From Anthoceros angustus (lineage: Eukaryota; Streptophyta; Anthocerotopsida; Anthocerotales; Anthocerotaceae), in NCBI GenBank assembly GCA_010909165.1, contig MU008159.1:186001-250000 (forward strand): 64,000 nt of DNA. The letters run 5' to 3'. Both the position numbers and the translations under genes were made by a program. Below the pieces are notes generated by a model that did not search any database, was not told where the DNA came from, and was given only the letters and a program-made list of their open reading frames with translations. Below are positions 1-11,700 of the stretch, piece by piece. Every line of letters starts with the position of its first letter. Positions within the stretch are counted from its first letter, which is position 1.

Positions 1-760
1 CGCCACCTTATGCCCCGTGATTTCTTCATAGCTTGAGAACCAAAGCCAATTATAGGTGAAGTGTTGAGACGCTCTAGAGTCGAGGTACAAAATCTCATCC
101 TTCTTTGATGCCTGTTGTCCTACCCTTTCTATGGTTAAGACAGCAAAGAGATGTTCTCCTCCTCACTCACTTGATTGGCTTGTGACTCCCTTTCCCTTCT
201 ACTTCAAGTCAGCCAACCTTGTCCTACAATCCTTGGCATAGTGGCTAGGCTTTTTACAATAATGGCAAGTACCCCACACCTTTTTCTTCACATCTTTCTC
301 CTTCGATCCTTCTCCGGTATTGGCTTGTGAAGTCTTCCCACGTGTCGTTCTCTTCTTTGAGAAGAGCATCGAGTCTCCATTCTCTTCTTTCTTGAAGCAA
401 TTCTCCTCCTCCTCTTGTAGGAGCAACCCAACCACGTCATCCAACGTTGGTGGTTTGTCGCTCAGACGCATCGCTACTGTCGTTCTAAAGGCCAACACAA
501 ATTGCTTGTATGCGGATGGTAGGCTACTCAACAACACCACGATAACCTTTTTTTCAGAAGGTTTGACGTCCGCCGCCTTCATTTGATCCACCAAGTTCTT
601 CAACTTGTTGACGTGTTATTGAATGGTGTCACCCTCAACCGTCATGAAGTTCGCAAATTGTTGTTCTTCGATGAGAAGCATCTTCATCTTCAACTTCCAC
701 AATATGAAGATTGTGCATCCAAACTTCTCCACTAGAAGTGTCTCCAGGCTTGTTGACGTC
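1..760 (-). mobile_element. Ty1/copia gag-protease relic, truncated by window edge
   Basis: Read on the minus strand, 760 to 199 encodes the C-terminal part of a copia Gag (UBN2-type) ending in a CCHC zinc knuckle: CHYCKKPSHYAKDC fits C-x2-C-x4-H-x4-C. Upstream on the same strand, about 640-755, gag-like residues (LWKLKMKMLL, then VEGDTIQ) are followed by an in-frame stop. Below 199 the protease region continues as YLDSRASQHFT with FSSYEEITGHKV downstream. The family normally has D-S-G at the active site, so Gly is replaced by Arg. Stops and the changed active site make it an inactive relic. It leaves the window on the left, so pol and the LTRs are not seen. Confidence 0.85.
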
Positions 761-852
761 ATGCCTAGCTTCCCTTCAATTGATCGTTAAGATTAGAATT
801 GAGCACCTCACTCAGATGTACTACAAGGACTACTACCAAGACCTTCTCAATT

Positions 853-1150
853 GCACACAAGTTCTCACAAGCACAAGGCTAAGAGCTATGCATATATACA
901 CAAGCTCTCCACAAGCTCAAGGTTAAGAACTATGCAATTGCAAACAAGTTCTCACAAGCACAAGGCTAAGAGCTATGCATATATACACAAGCTCTCCACA
1001 AGCTCAAGGTTAAGAACTATGCAATTGCAAACAAGTTCTCACAAGCACAAGGCTAAGAGCTATGCATATATACACAAGCTCTCCCAAGCTCAAGGTTAAG
1101 AACTATGCAATTGCAAACAAGTTCTCACAAGCACAAGGCTAAGAACTAGG
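853..1150. repeat. 87-bp tandem repeat built from two related half units
   Basis: The motif gttctcacaagcacaaggct begins at 861, 948, 1035 and 1121, giving periods of 87, 87 and 86 bp. Each unit contains two similar halves of about 43-44 bp: one carries GGCTAAGAGCTATGCATATA and the other GGTTAAGAACTATGCAATTG. The open frame through it exists only because 87 is divisible by three. I see no coding signal. Confidence 0.92.
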
Positions 1151-1470
1151 CAATAGGCCTTGACTCAAGTACCCAACTAGCAGTGCAGGATGAAATGTGG
1201 AGGCCAACAATGTCTGCTAGTTTCTTCTTTTGCTCACACTGCTTTTGACCTACAAGGGAAGGCCATTGTCATGAATGCTAGAAGTGTAAGATGTCATTGT
1301 GTCAACTCTGTGTTGTCGAACTTGCTGCTCACGGCTTTCTTCCTGCTTTGCTGCTCTGCTTGCTGTCATCCATTGGTATAGGTTAGCCGCAGCGAAGCGA
1401 GGTCGGGGATGTAGCATCCTAGTAGTAGGAAGTTGCAACCAAAAAGGTCTCTAATCCTGCAGCTATAGAA

Positions 1471-1691
1471 ATGAATACATAACCTGCGATGGTATCTCTT
1501 CCCAAGGTGATATGAATACATAACCTGCTATGGTATCTCTTCCCAAGGTGATATGAATACATAACCTGAGATGGTATCTCTTCCCAAGGTGATATGAATA
1601 CATAACCTGCGATGGTATCTCTTCCCAAGGTGATATGAATACATAACCTGCGATGGTATCTAGGCAACGTATTCATATGACCTTGGGAAGA
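1471..1691. repeat. 41-bp minisatellite closed by an inverted partial copy
   Basis: Five copies of a 41-bp unit start at 1471, 1512, 1553, 1594 and 1635. Each begins ATGAATACATAACCTG and ends CTTCCCAAGGTGAT. At 1670-1691 the sequence attcatatgaccttgggaag is the near-exact reverse complement of the unit junction, so the array ends in an inverted partial copy. 41 is not a multiple of three, so it is not coding. Confidence 0.93.
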
Positions 1692-1741
1692 GTTCGTCTC
1701 TCTGTGTTTCAATAATACGATGTATAACATAGGGGAATCAG

Positions 1742-2087
1742 AACCCTTGCTGAAGATTTGAACCCTTGCTCAAGATTTGAACCTTTGCTGAAGATTTCTC
1801 CCCCGGGTTTGTTTTGATTTATTTTCAAAATACCAAATTAAAAAAAAGGTCCTGTCAATAATCTCGGTGACAGACGGTCTTGGCTGTGATGGATCTGCTG
1901 AGCCAGGCCTCAGTGGTTGGATGTAGAGGCGTTCGTCCGTCACCTCTGTTCACCGAGACCAGTACTGTTTGCCTACCAGCTTCTTCACCAGGCAGGGCAG
2001 AAGTAGTTGGAGTAGGTGGTCTCGTTGTTTGACATGTCCTGGCATGGCTGGCTGCAGAATCCTTGTTGCTGTCCAGAATGGAAGACA
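1742..2087. other. Spacer and 3' flank of the receptor kinase, no gene seen
   Basis: 1742-1797 has three direct copies of about 20 bp (GAACCCTTGCTGAAGATTT and variants). The rest lies 3' of the minus-strand receptor kinase and probably includes its 3' UTR. No coding signal is apparent. Confidence 0.5.
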
Positions 2088-4493
2088 TCAGGCAGGCCTG
2101 TAGTCGGTGCCAGTGTAAATCGTGGAGCTGGTGTCATAACTGTTGTGAGCTCTCATGTCTGCAGCATATCTCTTTGCCAGGACCGTTGTGGGAGCCTCAG
2201 AGAAGGCAGGTGGCAGCTCTCTGGGAAGGATAGGCAGCTGGAGGGATCCTGTTAAGTACTGGGTCACCAAAATCATGCTAGGCCTGATTGAGGGATCAGG
2301 GAAGGAGCACATGAGGCCCAGCTGCAACAGAATCATCGCTTTCTCCTTATCGCACTCTACCCTTATGGCCGGAGGTATTGCATCCATCAGCGAGTCCTCT
2401 TTCTCCACATAGAGGCTCCAGACCCAACTCACAAGATGATACTCCTTGGGTGGCCTGCGCCAATCCATTGGCTTCCGCCCGCACACCATTTCCAGCACCA
2501 TCACTCCAAAGCTAAACACGTCCGAATCCGCCCCCACTTTGAAGTTTTCATGGCATTCAGGAGCCAAGTACCCCACCGTACCTGCCCGTCCATGCACTCG
2601 AGGTTAGCTTGACAAAGCTACAAAGCTCTAATTCCAAGGTCACGTTGATCCACATGCAAACTACATCGTACAAGACAGGGCGTGCACTAACCTGCCGCTC
2701 CCGTAACTGTTTGGGAGAGCTTGTCCTTGTTCATGGCAACCCCCAGCCCAAAATCACCCAGTCGAGGAACAAAGCTGGCATCCAACATGACGTTGCTGGG
2801 TTTGATGTCCCTGTGTATCACTGGCTGCTGCCACCCTCGATGCAGATAACAGAGAGCATCTGCCACCCCCTGTATGATGCTAACCCTCGTCCCCCAATCC
2901 AAACCAGTTCCCACAGCCAGTTCCTCCAGCTCAAGCTCGTGGTCGTCCTTGGCAGGGTAGAGGTGCCTGGCAAGGCTGCCATTAGGCATGTACTCATACA
3001 CCAGCAGCAGCTCCTCGTGCTCTGCGCACCATCCTTTCAGCGGGACCAGATTCTTGTGGCTCAGTTGCCCGATGCTCGTCACCTGCTATTCCACAGCACA
3101 CACAAAATCTGCCTGTAATTCATCCGACAGCCATCCAGAGTGCAGCTGTGAAAATCAGACCTAGACTGAGATTATGGTTTACCTCCGCAAGAAACTGTTT
3201 CTCTCCATCTCTGGAACCCCGTCTGATCCTCTTCACCGCCACAAAACCCCCATCTGCCATGACTCCCTTGAACACAGCCCCGAAGCCGCCCTCCCCTAGT
3301 ATGGTGCTGAAATTGCTGGTTGCCTTCTTGAGCTGGCTGTACGCGATGCGGCGAGGTCCATATCCCGCTTGCGGCAGATGGAGATTGTGAACCGATTGTG
3401 TTCTCTTCCTCCGCCTCAAATAACACCAGCATCCAGAACAGATCGTCACTGCTAGCAACATCGGCAGCCCGACCCCGATTGCAAGCCCTAGCTCCGTCCC
3501 CGGGGCGGAAAGAGCAGGAATCTACCCAGCTCCTGGGCTCTGGGGAGCTGCGGCAGGCGACGATGCAGGGATTGAGGGAGCCGGGCTCGAGGCGGGCACC
3601 TCGGATGATGCTGCAACCGGCACAGGCAGCGTCGTCAACGACGTTGTGAAGTCCCATTCAGAGATGATGTTGATCTCAAACTCGGTGCCGGTGGCAGCCG
3701 AGAAGCGCACGAACGATCTCTCCCTCACGAAGGCAGAGAGATTGAAGCTGGAGAAAGTCAGAACCTGCTGCGAATCCACATCCGCGGGCAGATTAGGAGA
3801 CTGGGCGACGGAGATGTTCACCCTCAGCTGCTGGGACACAGCCGAGTACTCGATCCAGGCCCGGACGGTGTTGCCGGCTTTGATTCCCGGCAGCTCCTGC
3901 GACAAAGCGGTGGAATTCAGGCTGTTGAGGTCCAACCCGACGTGAGGAGCGTAGTTGGGGTCCCAGGAATCCACCACGCTCCGGTAGAAGGTATCGAACT
4001 CCACGGCCACCAGGTGCGTGCTTCCATCCGACGGAGCTCCCGACCCTCCAGAAGCCGTCGGAAAGAGACCCAACGCGCCTCCGGTCGCGGTGGGGTCGGT
4101 CGGGGTCGAGATGTTGGGCGCGATGACGAAGGCCAGGCCGTCGGCGATCACGCTCGAGCCGGATGCGATTGTGAAGAGGAAGGAGGTGGTGAAGGATGCG
4201 TACGTCCCTGCAGCAGGATTGAAGAACTGGACAGGCGTCGTGTACATCACCCTGGCTGCGCTGTACTGCAAGGCACTGAGCGGCAGGCCGACAACGCTAC
4301 CTTGGATGACGCACGGATGTTCACACGATAGCGAATCCTGAGCCTGGGAGAAGTTTCTGATCGACAGGCTCACGGTCTGGCTGCCGATTTGGGTGATCGC
4401 GCTCAGCAGAGTCAGGGGAACGGCAAAGATCAGAGCACACCGGTGGAGGAAACATCGGTGCGTGCTGTGGCTGGAGGGAACTGCCACGGCCAT
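2088..4493 (-). CDS. L-type lectin receptor-like kinase, three exons, in-frame TAG before the membrane segment
   Basis: Exons are 4493-3183, 3082-2692 and 2581-2088, joined by GT-AG introns of 100 and 110 bp; together they make about 731 codons. Residues 1-40 look like a signal peptide. Residues about 41-265 are a legume-lectin domain, with VAVEFDT and the metal-binding-type loop DPNYAPHVGLDLNS. A membrane segment lies around residues 336-356 (GLAIGVGLPMLLAVTIC) and is followed by RRRK. The kinase has GEGGFG (about 400), VAVK (Lys about 421), HRDIKPSN, DFGLG and YLAPE, so all catalytic motifs are present. Such proteins sense extracellular ligands at the plasma membrane. The oddity is TAG at 3522-3524 (codon 324), in frame between lectin and membrane segment. 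No intron consensus removes it. Either it yields a secreted lectin, it is a recent nonsense allele, or it is a sequence error. Confidence 0.88.
3522..3524 (-). other. In-frame TAG between lectin and kinase halves
   Basis: On the minus strand the frame reads S-P-G-A-G-stop-I-P-A-L-S-A and then runs open into the membrane segment and kinase. A GT follows the GG just before the TAG, but no acceptor AG lies at an intron-sized distance that would keep the membrane segment. Confidence 0.85.
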
Positions 4494-4566
4494 GGCTCAT
4501 CCTCTGCCTCGGCAGCTCACGTCCAATTTGCATGTATTCCCGGCCCGCATCAAGCACGAGCTCCAT

Positions 4567-5645
4567 CTCTGGCCCAGGAGCGCGCGACTCCGAGTGACTG
4601 GGTCAAGGCGTGCGCTCGAAGCTCGTGGAACATGTCACTTCGCTTGTAGGGTCAGGTGCTTGAAAGCCAAAGGAAGGCCGACAGTCTTTCCCGAGAATTT
4701 GATTCCCTGATTGTCATGCAAGCAATGCGTGAGAGTCCGCCAGATGGCAGCTCCTTAGAAACAGCCCACTAACGGCCTGGAGCTTCCCTTCGAAGGGTAG
4801 TCAACTCTCTCTGTGCACAGTGTGAAAGATCCATGTTTTTTCTCAGGCATTGTCGTAAAAGGAGCAAGCCCTGCTGTCTTTTCTCAGGCATTGGCGTAGA
4901 AGGAGCAAGCCCTGCTGTCTTTTCTCAGGCATTGTCGTTGAAGGAGCAAGCCCTGCTGTCTTTTCTCAGGCATTGTCGTAGAAGGAGCAAGCCCTGCTGT
5001 CTTTTCTCATGCATTGTCGTAGAAGGAGCAAGCCCTGGTGTCGAAACAAGTGTCCTTCAACTGTCACTGATTCGTGGATGACGCTTGATGCAGTTGCAAG
5101 AATCAAGCTTGATGAGTTGCATTTGCGTCATTCAACACGGGGGAACCGAATGCTCACCCGACTGGGCGACTGAGCTAGAACTAGAACTAAGAGTTACAAT
5201 AGCAGTCAGAAGACAAGAACGATACCTACATGCTATGCTAATGGACCTCAACCCTGTCGCCTCATGTGAAAGAAAAGTTTGCAAACTCAACCATTGTTGC
5301 TTGCTATTTTGCAGATCCATTTTAGGTGTAGTCTTTCACTGATTGTACATATGGCTTGGTAGCGGGCAGTCCACATCCTGCACCTCAGCAGCCACTCAAC
5401 TAAGTTTCCCTACCTCTATATCTTTATGGCACAATGCCATTCGGTAGAATGTACAGTTGAAGATAGCCCTGTTTGTGGGCTGTCTCCTGCCAAGTCTGTG
5501 AGATTGGCAACCTCGTGTTGTTAATTTGTCAAGAGTCGATTGTTGGATGTTCGAGACAGGATTTGATCAAGAGCCCATTGTTGGATGTTCCAGCTCCTGT
5601 CTCGAGAGCACGTAAATCTGACAGGGGTTATCTGATGAGGCCAGT
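4567..5645. other. Intergenic, minisatellite only
   Basis: Between the receptor kinase and the first expansin I see the 41-bp array at 4838-5041 and nothing else that looks coding. The part next to 5646 is probably the 3' UTR of the minus-strand expansin. Confidence 0.5.
4838..5041. repeat. Second 41-bp minisatellite, five copies
   Basis: TCTCAGGCATTGTCGT or a close variant recurs at 4841, 4882, 4923, 4964 and 5005, exactly 41 bp apart. Each unit ends GGAGCAAGCCCTGCTGTC. The unit is unrelated in sequence to the 41-bp array at 1471. The frame changes at every copy, so the open frame over it is spurious. Confidence 0.93.
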
Positions 5646-6608
5646 CTACTGGAAGTTCCTGTCTCCTTCAAACGTCTGCCCAAAGGTCCAGTTGTCGGAA
5701 GCTACGTCGTAGAACGTGAGGGTCTGGCCATCGCTTGTGGTGACTTGGAAGGAAAGACTCTGCCCATCCAGCTTGGAATTGCTCTGCCAGTTCTGCCCCC
5801 AGTTTCGAGACATGGGCTCCCAGCCGGTGTTTGAGCCCTTGATGGACACAGCGTGAACATCACCGGCCCCTCCCACATTGCTCACCAGGACCAGGTTGAA
5901 GTAGGAGTGCCCATTGACGGTGAAGTGGACGCCTCCTTTCTTGACGCAGGAAACCCTGTAGGCGGAAGCATGACCCAAGGAAGTTCAGTTTGACAACTGT
6001 TTCGCAGTTTCAGGACGGCTCAGAATGAGGTAGAATTTGAAGAAACTGTTACCTGCGGTAGAAGACGGGAACAATGCCGGCTCTGTACTGTGCGATTTGC
6101 TGGAATGCTGGCTGTGACATGTCGAAATGCTGCAGGGGCTCATTGCACCAGCCTCCGTTGTCGTTGGGGAGAGAAGGGTTGGGGGGACACAGGTTAGTGG
6201 CAGTGACGACGATGCTTGATGCTCCTGCAACACACCATTCCGGCTGGTTGCACTTGATCTCAAAGCAAGCGCCACAGGATAGCCCGTCGTTGAAGAGTGC
6301 TGTGCTCAATGCTGCTGTGGCGAGTCCATAGCCTTGGCTGTACAAGTTGCTGTACCCACATGCACCGCCTGCAAAACAATTCACATCCACCTTCAGTCTG
6401 TTTCTCAAGGCAAATGGAATCCGATCCTGGGCCCCTGGGCACCGTGATGCTTACCCATTGTACCAGAAGCATCACTCCCTCCATAAAATGTGGCATGCCC
6501 ATCTTGCCAGCTTGAGCCAGCGTAGTCTCCTGACACAGACTTGAGACATGCGGACATGAATGCAATCACTGCCATTGCTACAGCTGGGAATCTCGACTGT
6601 CGTGCCAT
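5646..6608 (-). CDS. EXPA: Alpha-expansin 1 of the cluster, three exons
   Basis: Exons 6608-6455, 6368-6053 and 5955-5646 give 259 residues, the normal alpha-expansin length. A signal peptide (about residues 1-27, ending near SVSG) leads directly into the GH45-like domain: [14 protein letters not shown], then [10 protein letters not shown] and CGACFEI. The alpha-type stretch [14 protein letters not shown] precedes HFDMSQPAF. The C-terminal CBM63-type domain has VSCVKKGG and NWGQNWQSN and ends TFGQTFEG. Expansins are secreted and loosen cellulose-xyloglucan contacts without hydrolysis at acid pH. Intron 1 splits the Gly before GGACGY (phase 1) and intron 2 splits the Arg before VSCV (phase 2). 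These positions recur in every intact expansin here. There is no N-terminal extension, unlike three of its neighbours. Confidence 0.95.
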
Positions 6609-6892
6609 TCTGGAACTTGGAAGAGGTTGTACAGGATTTGAATGTGATCCTCTTGATTGAGAAGAACTTCAGCAATCAAGTCTACACGTGATCCAACAAG
6701 ATACAGCTGGGACACGAGACAAGAGCAAAGTTGAAAACACCAAGCAGATGATGAGACTCGCAAAGTGGCCTTCAGGGCTGCCTGCACGGTGTTGCAAGGA
6801 CTGAAATTTGAAGCACTCGAGAGACTCCAGATGAGCACGAAGCAGAAGGTGGGTTGCAAGGATTGAATGTGGGTTGTGCAGATGGAGCATGA

Positions 6893-6904
6893 CCCTATAT
6901 GTAG
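6893..6904 (-). promoter_or_regulatory. Candidate TATA box of expansin 1
   Basis: The minus strand reads CTACATATAGGG, about 290 nt upstream of the ATG at 6608. A similar distance separates TATA-like sites from the start codons of expansins 2 and 5. Position and sequence only. Confidence 0.45.
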
Positions 6905-7944
6905 GCACAAGATGCGGTGTCTGCTGTGCTGCACGTTCCCATCATCTGTGCCTCTGACATGGAACAACTTCTGTGCCTCTGATATGGAACAACGTGTCTG
7001 GTTGTCCCCCATCCAAACGTGCCATGTCTGTACCAGGTATTTGCTTTCTCCTGCTACATTTGCTTTCCCCGTCAAATGCTAGCTACTAGCTTCAAACCTC
7101 CGCATTGTTTGATGATCCAGCGCTTCTCTGCAGCTGGTTACAAGTCTTGAAGTCAGTGCATCAAGGACGTCTCCATCAGACATGCTGCACACCCTCCCAC
7201 ACTATTTTGTGGAGTGGCTGAGGGGCATGAGCCCACGACACACTGCATCTTCCAATCACCATCAGCACCAACCTTTGCACCGCCTGCACACCAGCAGGCC
7301 TTTCCACATGAAAGCCTCTGCGCGTGCTAAATGAGGAGAGAGGACTCCTCCAATCGGAACAAATCTCAGTCTGTTTGTTTTATGACGGCCTCAATGGCGA
7401 ACATCTCCCCTCAACGAAAGCCCTGACGCTCGTGGCTTTGATCGCGGCATCTTTCTGAAGTGCCAATCCGATCGATCATGCCGGATGAAACGTGGGACGT
7501 GATGAGGATGCCCAACTGAAGGTGATGTTGGCTTCCCAGCACCTGCAGTTCAAAAGCCTGTCCTCTTTACATTGTTGGCAGAGCTAACGTGATCTAAGCT
7601 ATCTGTGGTAGTCAATGCTTTGGAAGCGGTGGCCTCATCACCACCACAGCAAGTGCGCACTGTGTTGAATTTGTCTACCTACACAGCTCTAACAATGTCT
7701 CTTGGTGGATCCTGTTTGTGGGCTCTCTCCTGCTACTTGTGTCACATGGTGGAATTTTTGGGGCTGCTTCTCTTGGCCATAACTCTTGAGCAATGAAGAG
7801 TTCTTCCAGTGAAAGGTACAACTTGCAATACAGGCATCCCTGCCAAGCAATTTCTCATTCAAAGTAAATCTGTGCCTGCAGCTTCTTCCAAAGACTTCAT
7901 TGATGCATCTATTGTGTAGCACTCAAACGGACAACGTGCAGTCA

Positions 7945-8112
7945 TGCTCACCTACCGCTCCCACCATAAACCGTGGCATGCCCATCTTTCCAGCTTGAAC
8001 CAGCGTAGTTTCGTAACACAGACACAATCCATGCGAACATAAATGCAACCAGGCCTGCCAGAGTTGCACCTGACCAACCTTTTTGGAAAAGCTCGACTGT
8101 TGTGCCTTTCTG
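7945..8112 (-). pseudogene. Expansin exon-1 relic
   Basis: The minus strand keeps the exon-1 landmarks of expansin 1: a start region near the 8100 end, a hydrophobic leader, the Ala-Gly-Ser-Ser-Trp stretch, and the His-Ala-x-x-Tyr-Gly-Gly region at 7950-7985. Small indels break the frame. I find no exon 2 or 3 next to it. It is a non-functional fragment inside the duplicated block. Confidence 0.75.
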
Positions 8113-8790
8113 CTAAAGCATCACTGGTCGGTTAGCTTAATATTCAGTGCTCAAGAGGTTTGTAGATCTGATGCTTGTGAAGGAGTTCAAGTTCAGCATA
8201 CAGGCTACATGTGATTGGAGAACTGCGGATGTGCATCAGATTCTAACAGGAAACTTTGAGGGCTAATTGGAAGGCAGACACGTATGCAAACACCTTGAGC
8301 AGCGCCTAAGGCAATATGCGTAGATTCTGTTTGGAGCAGGTGAGGCGACAAGATGATGCCACATGCTGAACTGTCTACATAGTTTGGTAACTGGTCCGGC
8401 GCCCCCACATAAGACCACATGCGTGGTTGCCTGCTCGCCAAACGTTGCCATGTCTGTACCAGAAACTAGCTATCCTTCTGAATGCTATAGCTGAATTTCT
8501 TGCTCCTCGTTTGATCTGGACAGCTATCCTCCGCAACGGCTTGGATGTATACATGCTTAACTTATATCACCAATGTGTCCCCATCGCACAACCTGCAAGA
8601 TCACCTTCCCACAGTACTTTTGTGCAGCGGCTGGAGAAGCATGGGACCAGCACCCGCCCACCAGTACCACCATCAAGAGCCCCCGAACTTTGCACACATG
8701 GAAACCAGCCGCGACATGGCATTGTCAGGCCTGTACACTCGAAAAGCAGCCGGCCATGGGCGTGCCAAATGAGGAGAGATCAAGCTCCAG
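7945..8790 (-). repeat. Decayed duplicate of the expansin 1 first exon and 5' flank
   Basis: This block resembles 6440-7345 in the same order and orientation. Matching points include the exon-1 sequence at 7950-8110 versus 6445-6620, GCCATGTCTGTACCAG at 8446 versus 7020, and GTGCCAAATGAGGAGAGA near 8762 versus GTGCTAAATGAGGAGAGA near 7325. It looks like a tandem segmental duplication in which only expansin 1 stayed intact. Confidence 0.75.
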
Positions 8791-11700
8791 GCTTGTCTGG
8801 CAACATCCTGCCGTTAAGGAAACTCTGCTGCTCCTGCCTTCTGGATCTCCCTTTCAAAAATCTGTCAGCTCTCCAACAGGTTGCATTCAGTAGACATTCA
8901 TCAGTGAGACTGCATGATCAACGTCCTCTGATCACGTTTTCCCAATCTCCCCTTATTAGGATTCAAATGCTGGTTGTGTTTGTTTTTTATCAGTTTCTGA
9001 AAGTGTACTGTTGCTTTGCTTCCTACAGGTGACTCCTGTAGCAGCAGGCATGAGGTCACCCGCAGGTGTATGCTCGCAGTGGCACAGTGACAGACATCAG
9101 AGGTTTGACCCATCATCTCCGAGACCCAGAACGTTCCTCAAGGCTCAGAGGCGGAATCCACAGAGACAGGTAGACAAAACAAAAACCCATCGATAGGTGC
9201 GCCCGGAATTAGAATCGCATGCGCACACAGTTCCGCAACTGGCCTGCAGCCTCACATGGGTTTGGGCTTCAACGCCTGCCAAGTGCTACAGCACAACGCG
9301 CAGACATTCTTCCTCCCGAATCTGATCGTCATGTGGGGAGGCTGCAATTCATCAAATTGCCGCCTTCCAGATGCAGCGTGCCCTTGCTTGGGAACCCGTG
9401 TCTGCAGGTGACTCTCACTGTAGCAGCGCACCCTCCAGCCTGCAGGCGCCCGCCTGCTTCAATGCTCGACGCTTGCTCCTTCCACGTGATTTGGACAACA
9501 GCAGGATGCCACCATGCATAGTGGATTTCCACAGTGGATTTCCAAGCTGGCTCCACCGTTGCGGCAGAGAATGATCTCACACCCGGAGCACTTGCACGCT
9601 TGGGGATATCAACGGATCATGCTTCTTCTTCCTTTCGACAAGCGGCAATATTTTCCAAATGCAGACGCAGCAGTTGCGGGGTGCAGCACTGCGGCCTGCA
9701 TCATGTGGCAATGACAAGCCACTCATGGCCGTCCCGGAGATGCGCACATCATGTGACCGGTACCAGTACAGGAGGAAGAGGGAGCGCTTGCCAAGCTCCT
9801 CAGAAATCCCTGTTCACACGTGCCATCCATGCATCATCCGGCTCTTTGGACAGCTTCCAATCATGCCTAACATGCGGCATGCCTGACTCTTGTCTTCATT
9901 GCAGAGGACCAACTCCGCATCTGGGCTCTCAAATCCCTTATCCTATTGAGCGAGTAGTGTTTGCAGCATTATCGGCTCTGAGTCAAGCTTCCTATCGTGC
10001 GTAACATACGGTGCAGGCCATGCAGTCTTCTTTTAAGCTTGTCTGCATTGATGAGGTCGCCCTCCTCATCATTCTGGGTTCCCTCAAATCTATATCTTAT
10101 GCATTTCTCACAGACTGAAAGATAATTGCCATTCTCCATCCCTTCCAGATCAGACCTTTCCCCCACAGTCTCTTCCTCGAAAATATTTCTTCCAAGCCCA
10201 GCCTTGGGTCCACTTAAGAATCGTTGGGAAGCCTCTACCACATGATACAGCAACAGGAGCTAGCTCCCGTCTTCCTCACCTATCTTCGTCCCAGTGATGT
10301 AGACTTGTAGACAGTAGAATATAAAAAAACTCAGCCTCTGGTGAGCACATCTTAAAAAGAGAGCACTGCTTTGGCATCGTCCTTCTACGCTCAGGAATTG
10401 TGCAGCCTGTACCTCCAAGAGTAGGATGTGAGATGTCGGCTTCCTCCATGTGGAACCGTGCAGCTGGTAGGTGCATGGATCAGAAGCCATGAACCCACCT
10501 AAGGCTTGGAAGCTTTTGCCTGGCAGCTGCTTCTAATACTGCCCCTAAAACAGCATCTGGGTCCTGCAATATTGGGAAAACCAAAGACTTCAGACAGGCC
10601 TGTAGCCCTCCACCAGAGCGTAAGGATATCAGTATCCTTGAACTGCCCAGAAACGTATCCAACCACCGACATGAGACGTTTCACGACTCAGCACAAACGA
10701 CCCACCAACCACACCAATGGTAAGGCAGGGCAGGCGGGCCTCTTTTCCCGTAGATTTGCTGGCCAAGTTCGTGCGAAGCCTGGGAACCTAGAGTAGCAGA
10801 GATCCCATCGCCATTCTCCCACTCGTAGTCTGTGTGGCTTGTCCTAGCCGGTTTCATGCTCCCGGGACCCGTGACAACACCACCAACGTCCTCCAAACTC
10901 CACCCTCCACGTCACCAAACCCCCGGTGAGCTGGTTCGAACCAGGGCGGTCAGCTCCCGTCACGGTCCGGGCCTGGGGACTCGGGCCCAACTGCCAACCA
11001 CCAGATGGACGAATTGGGGGCGATGTTGGCACAAAACAAAGAGCGCGTCTTGCTGCGGTTCGGTGATGAGAATCAGATGCGCAGAAGCAGGCGCAGGCGC
11101 AGAATCGGGGATCAGACATCAGACGGCAGAGAAGACAGAGAGACAGACGGCGTTAACCCTAAACGCTCTCGACTGCGTGTCGTGACCTGCTGTCTCCTGG
11201 ATCACGAGAATCACAATTTGGTGTTGACGAGCGATCAAGGACACTGGTCCGGACGGAGATGTCACTCCATCGACATAAGCAGAAGACGGCTCTGTGACTG
11301 TACGTGACAGACTGTGCCGGGTGAGTACGATCCGGTCGTCTACGCATGTTTGTGAGGTTCAAAACTCCAGCCAGGCTGACCTGCACTGTCTCACAGTGGG
11401 TTCAAGGGCCCACGACAGCAGGATAAAGCATGTGACACCGCCTTTGCTAACCACTGTGACTACAACAGGTTCCAACAAGAACAACCACCCAATGGCATGG
11501 ATGGCCAGGACCACCCTAGGTTGCACATGAGCGGGCCCAGGCCGCTCTTGATTTGCAGTCACAACTTTCACAAGTTGGAGGAAACTTAGGTCTGCTGTGG
11601 AATCTGTAGGGAGCGTTTCAAATTGGAGCTCGGGTCCCGAGAAGATTGGAGGAGAGAACACGAAGATCCCATCTGGAATCCTGGATGGGCTGGGAATGGA

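Noticed and set aside
4838-5041. CRISPR-like look of regular repeats
   Set aside because: Units abut directly with no unique spacers, and the genome is eukaryotic.
4833-5081. 82-codon frame over the 41-bp array
   Set aside because: The unit length is not divisible by three, so the frame differs at each copy.
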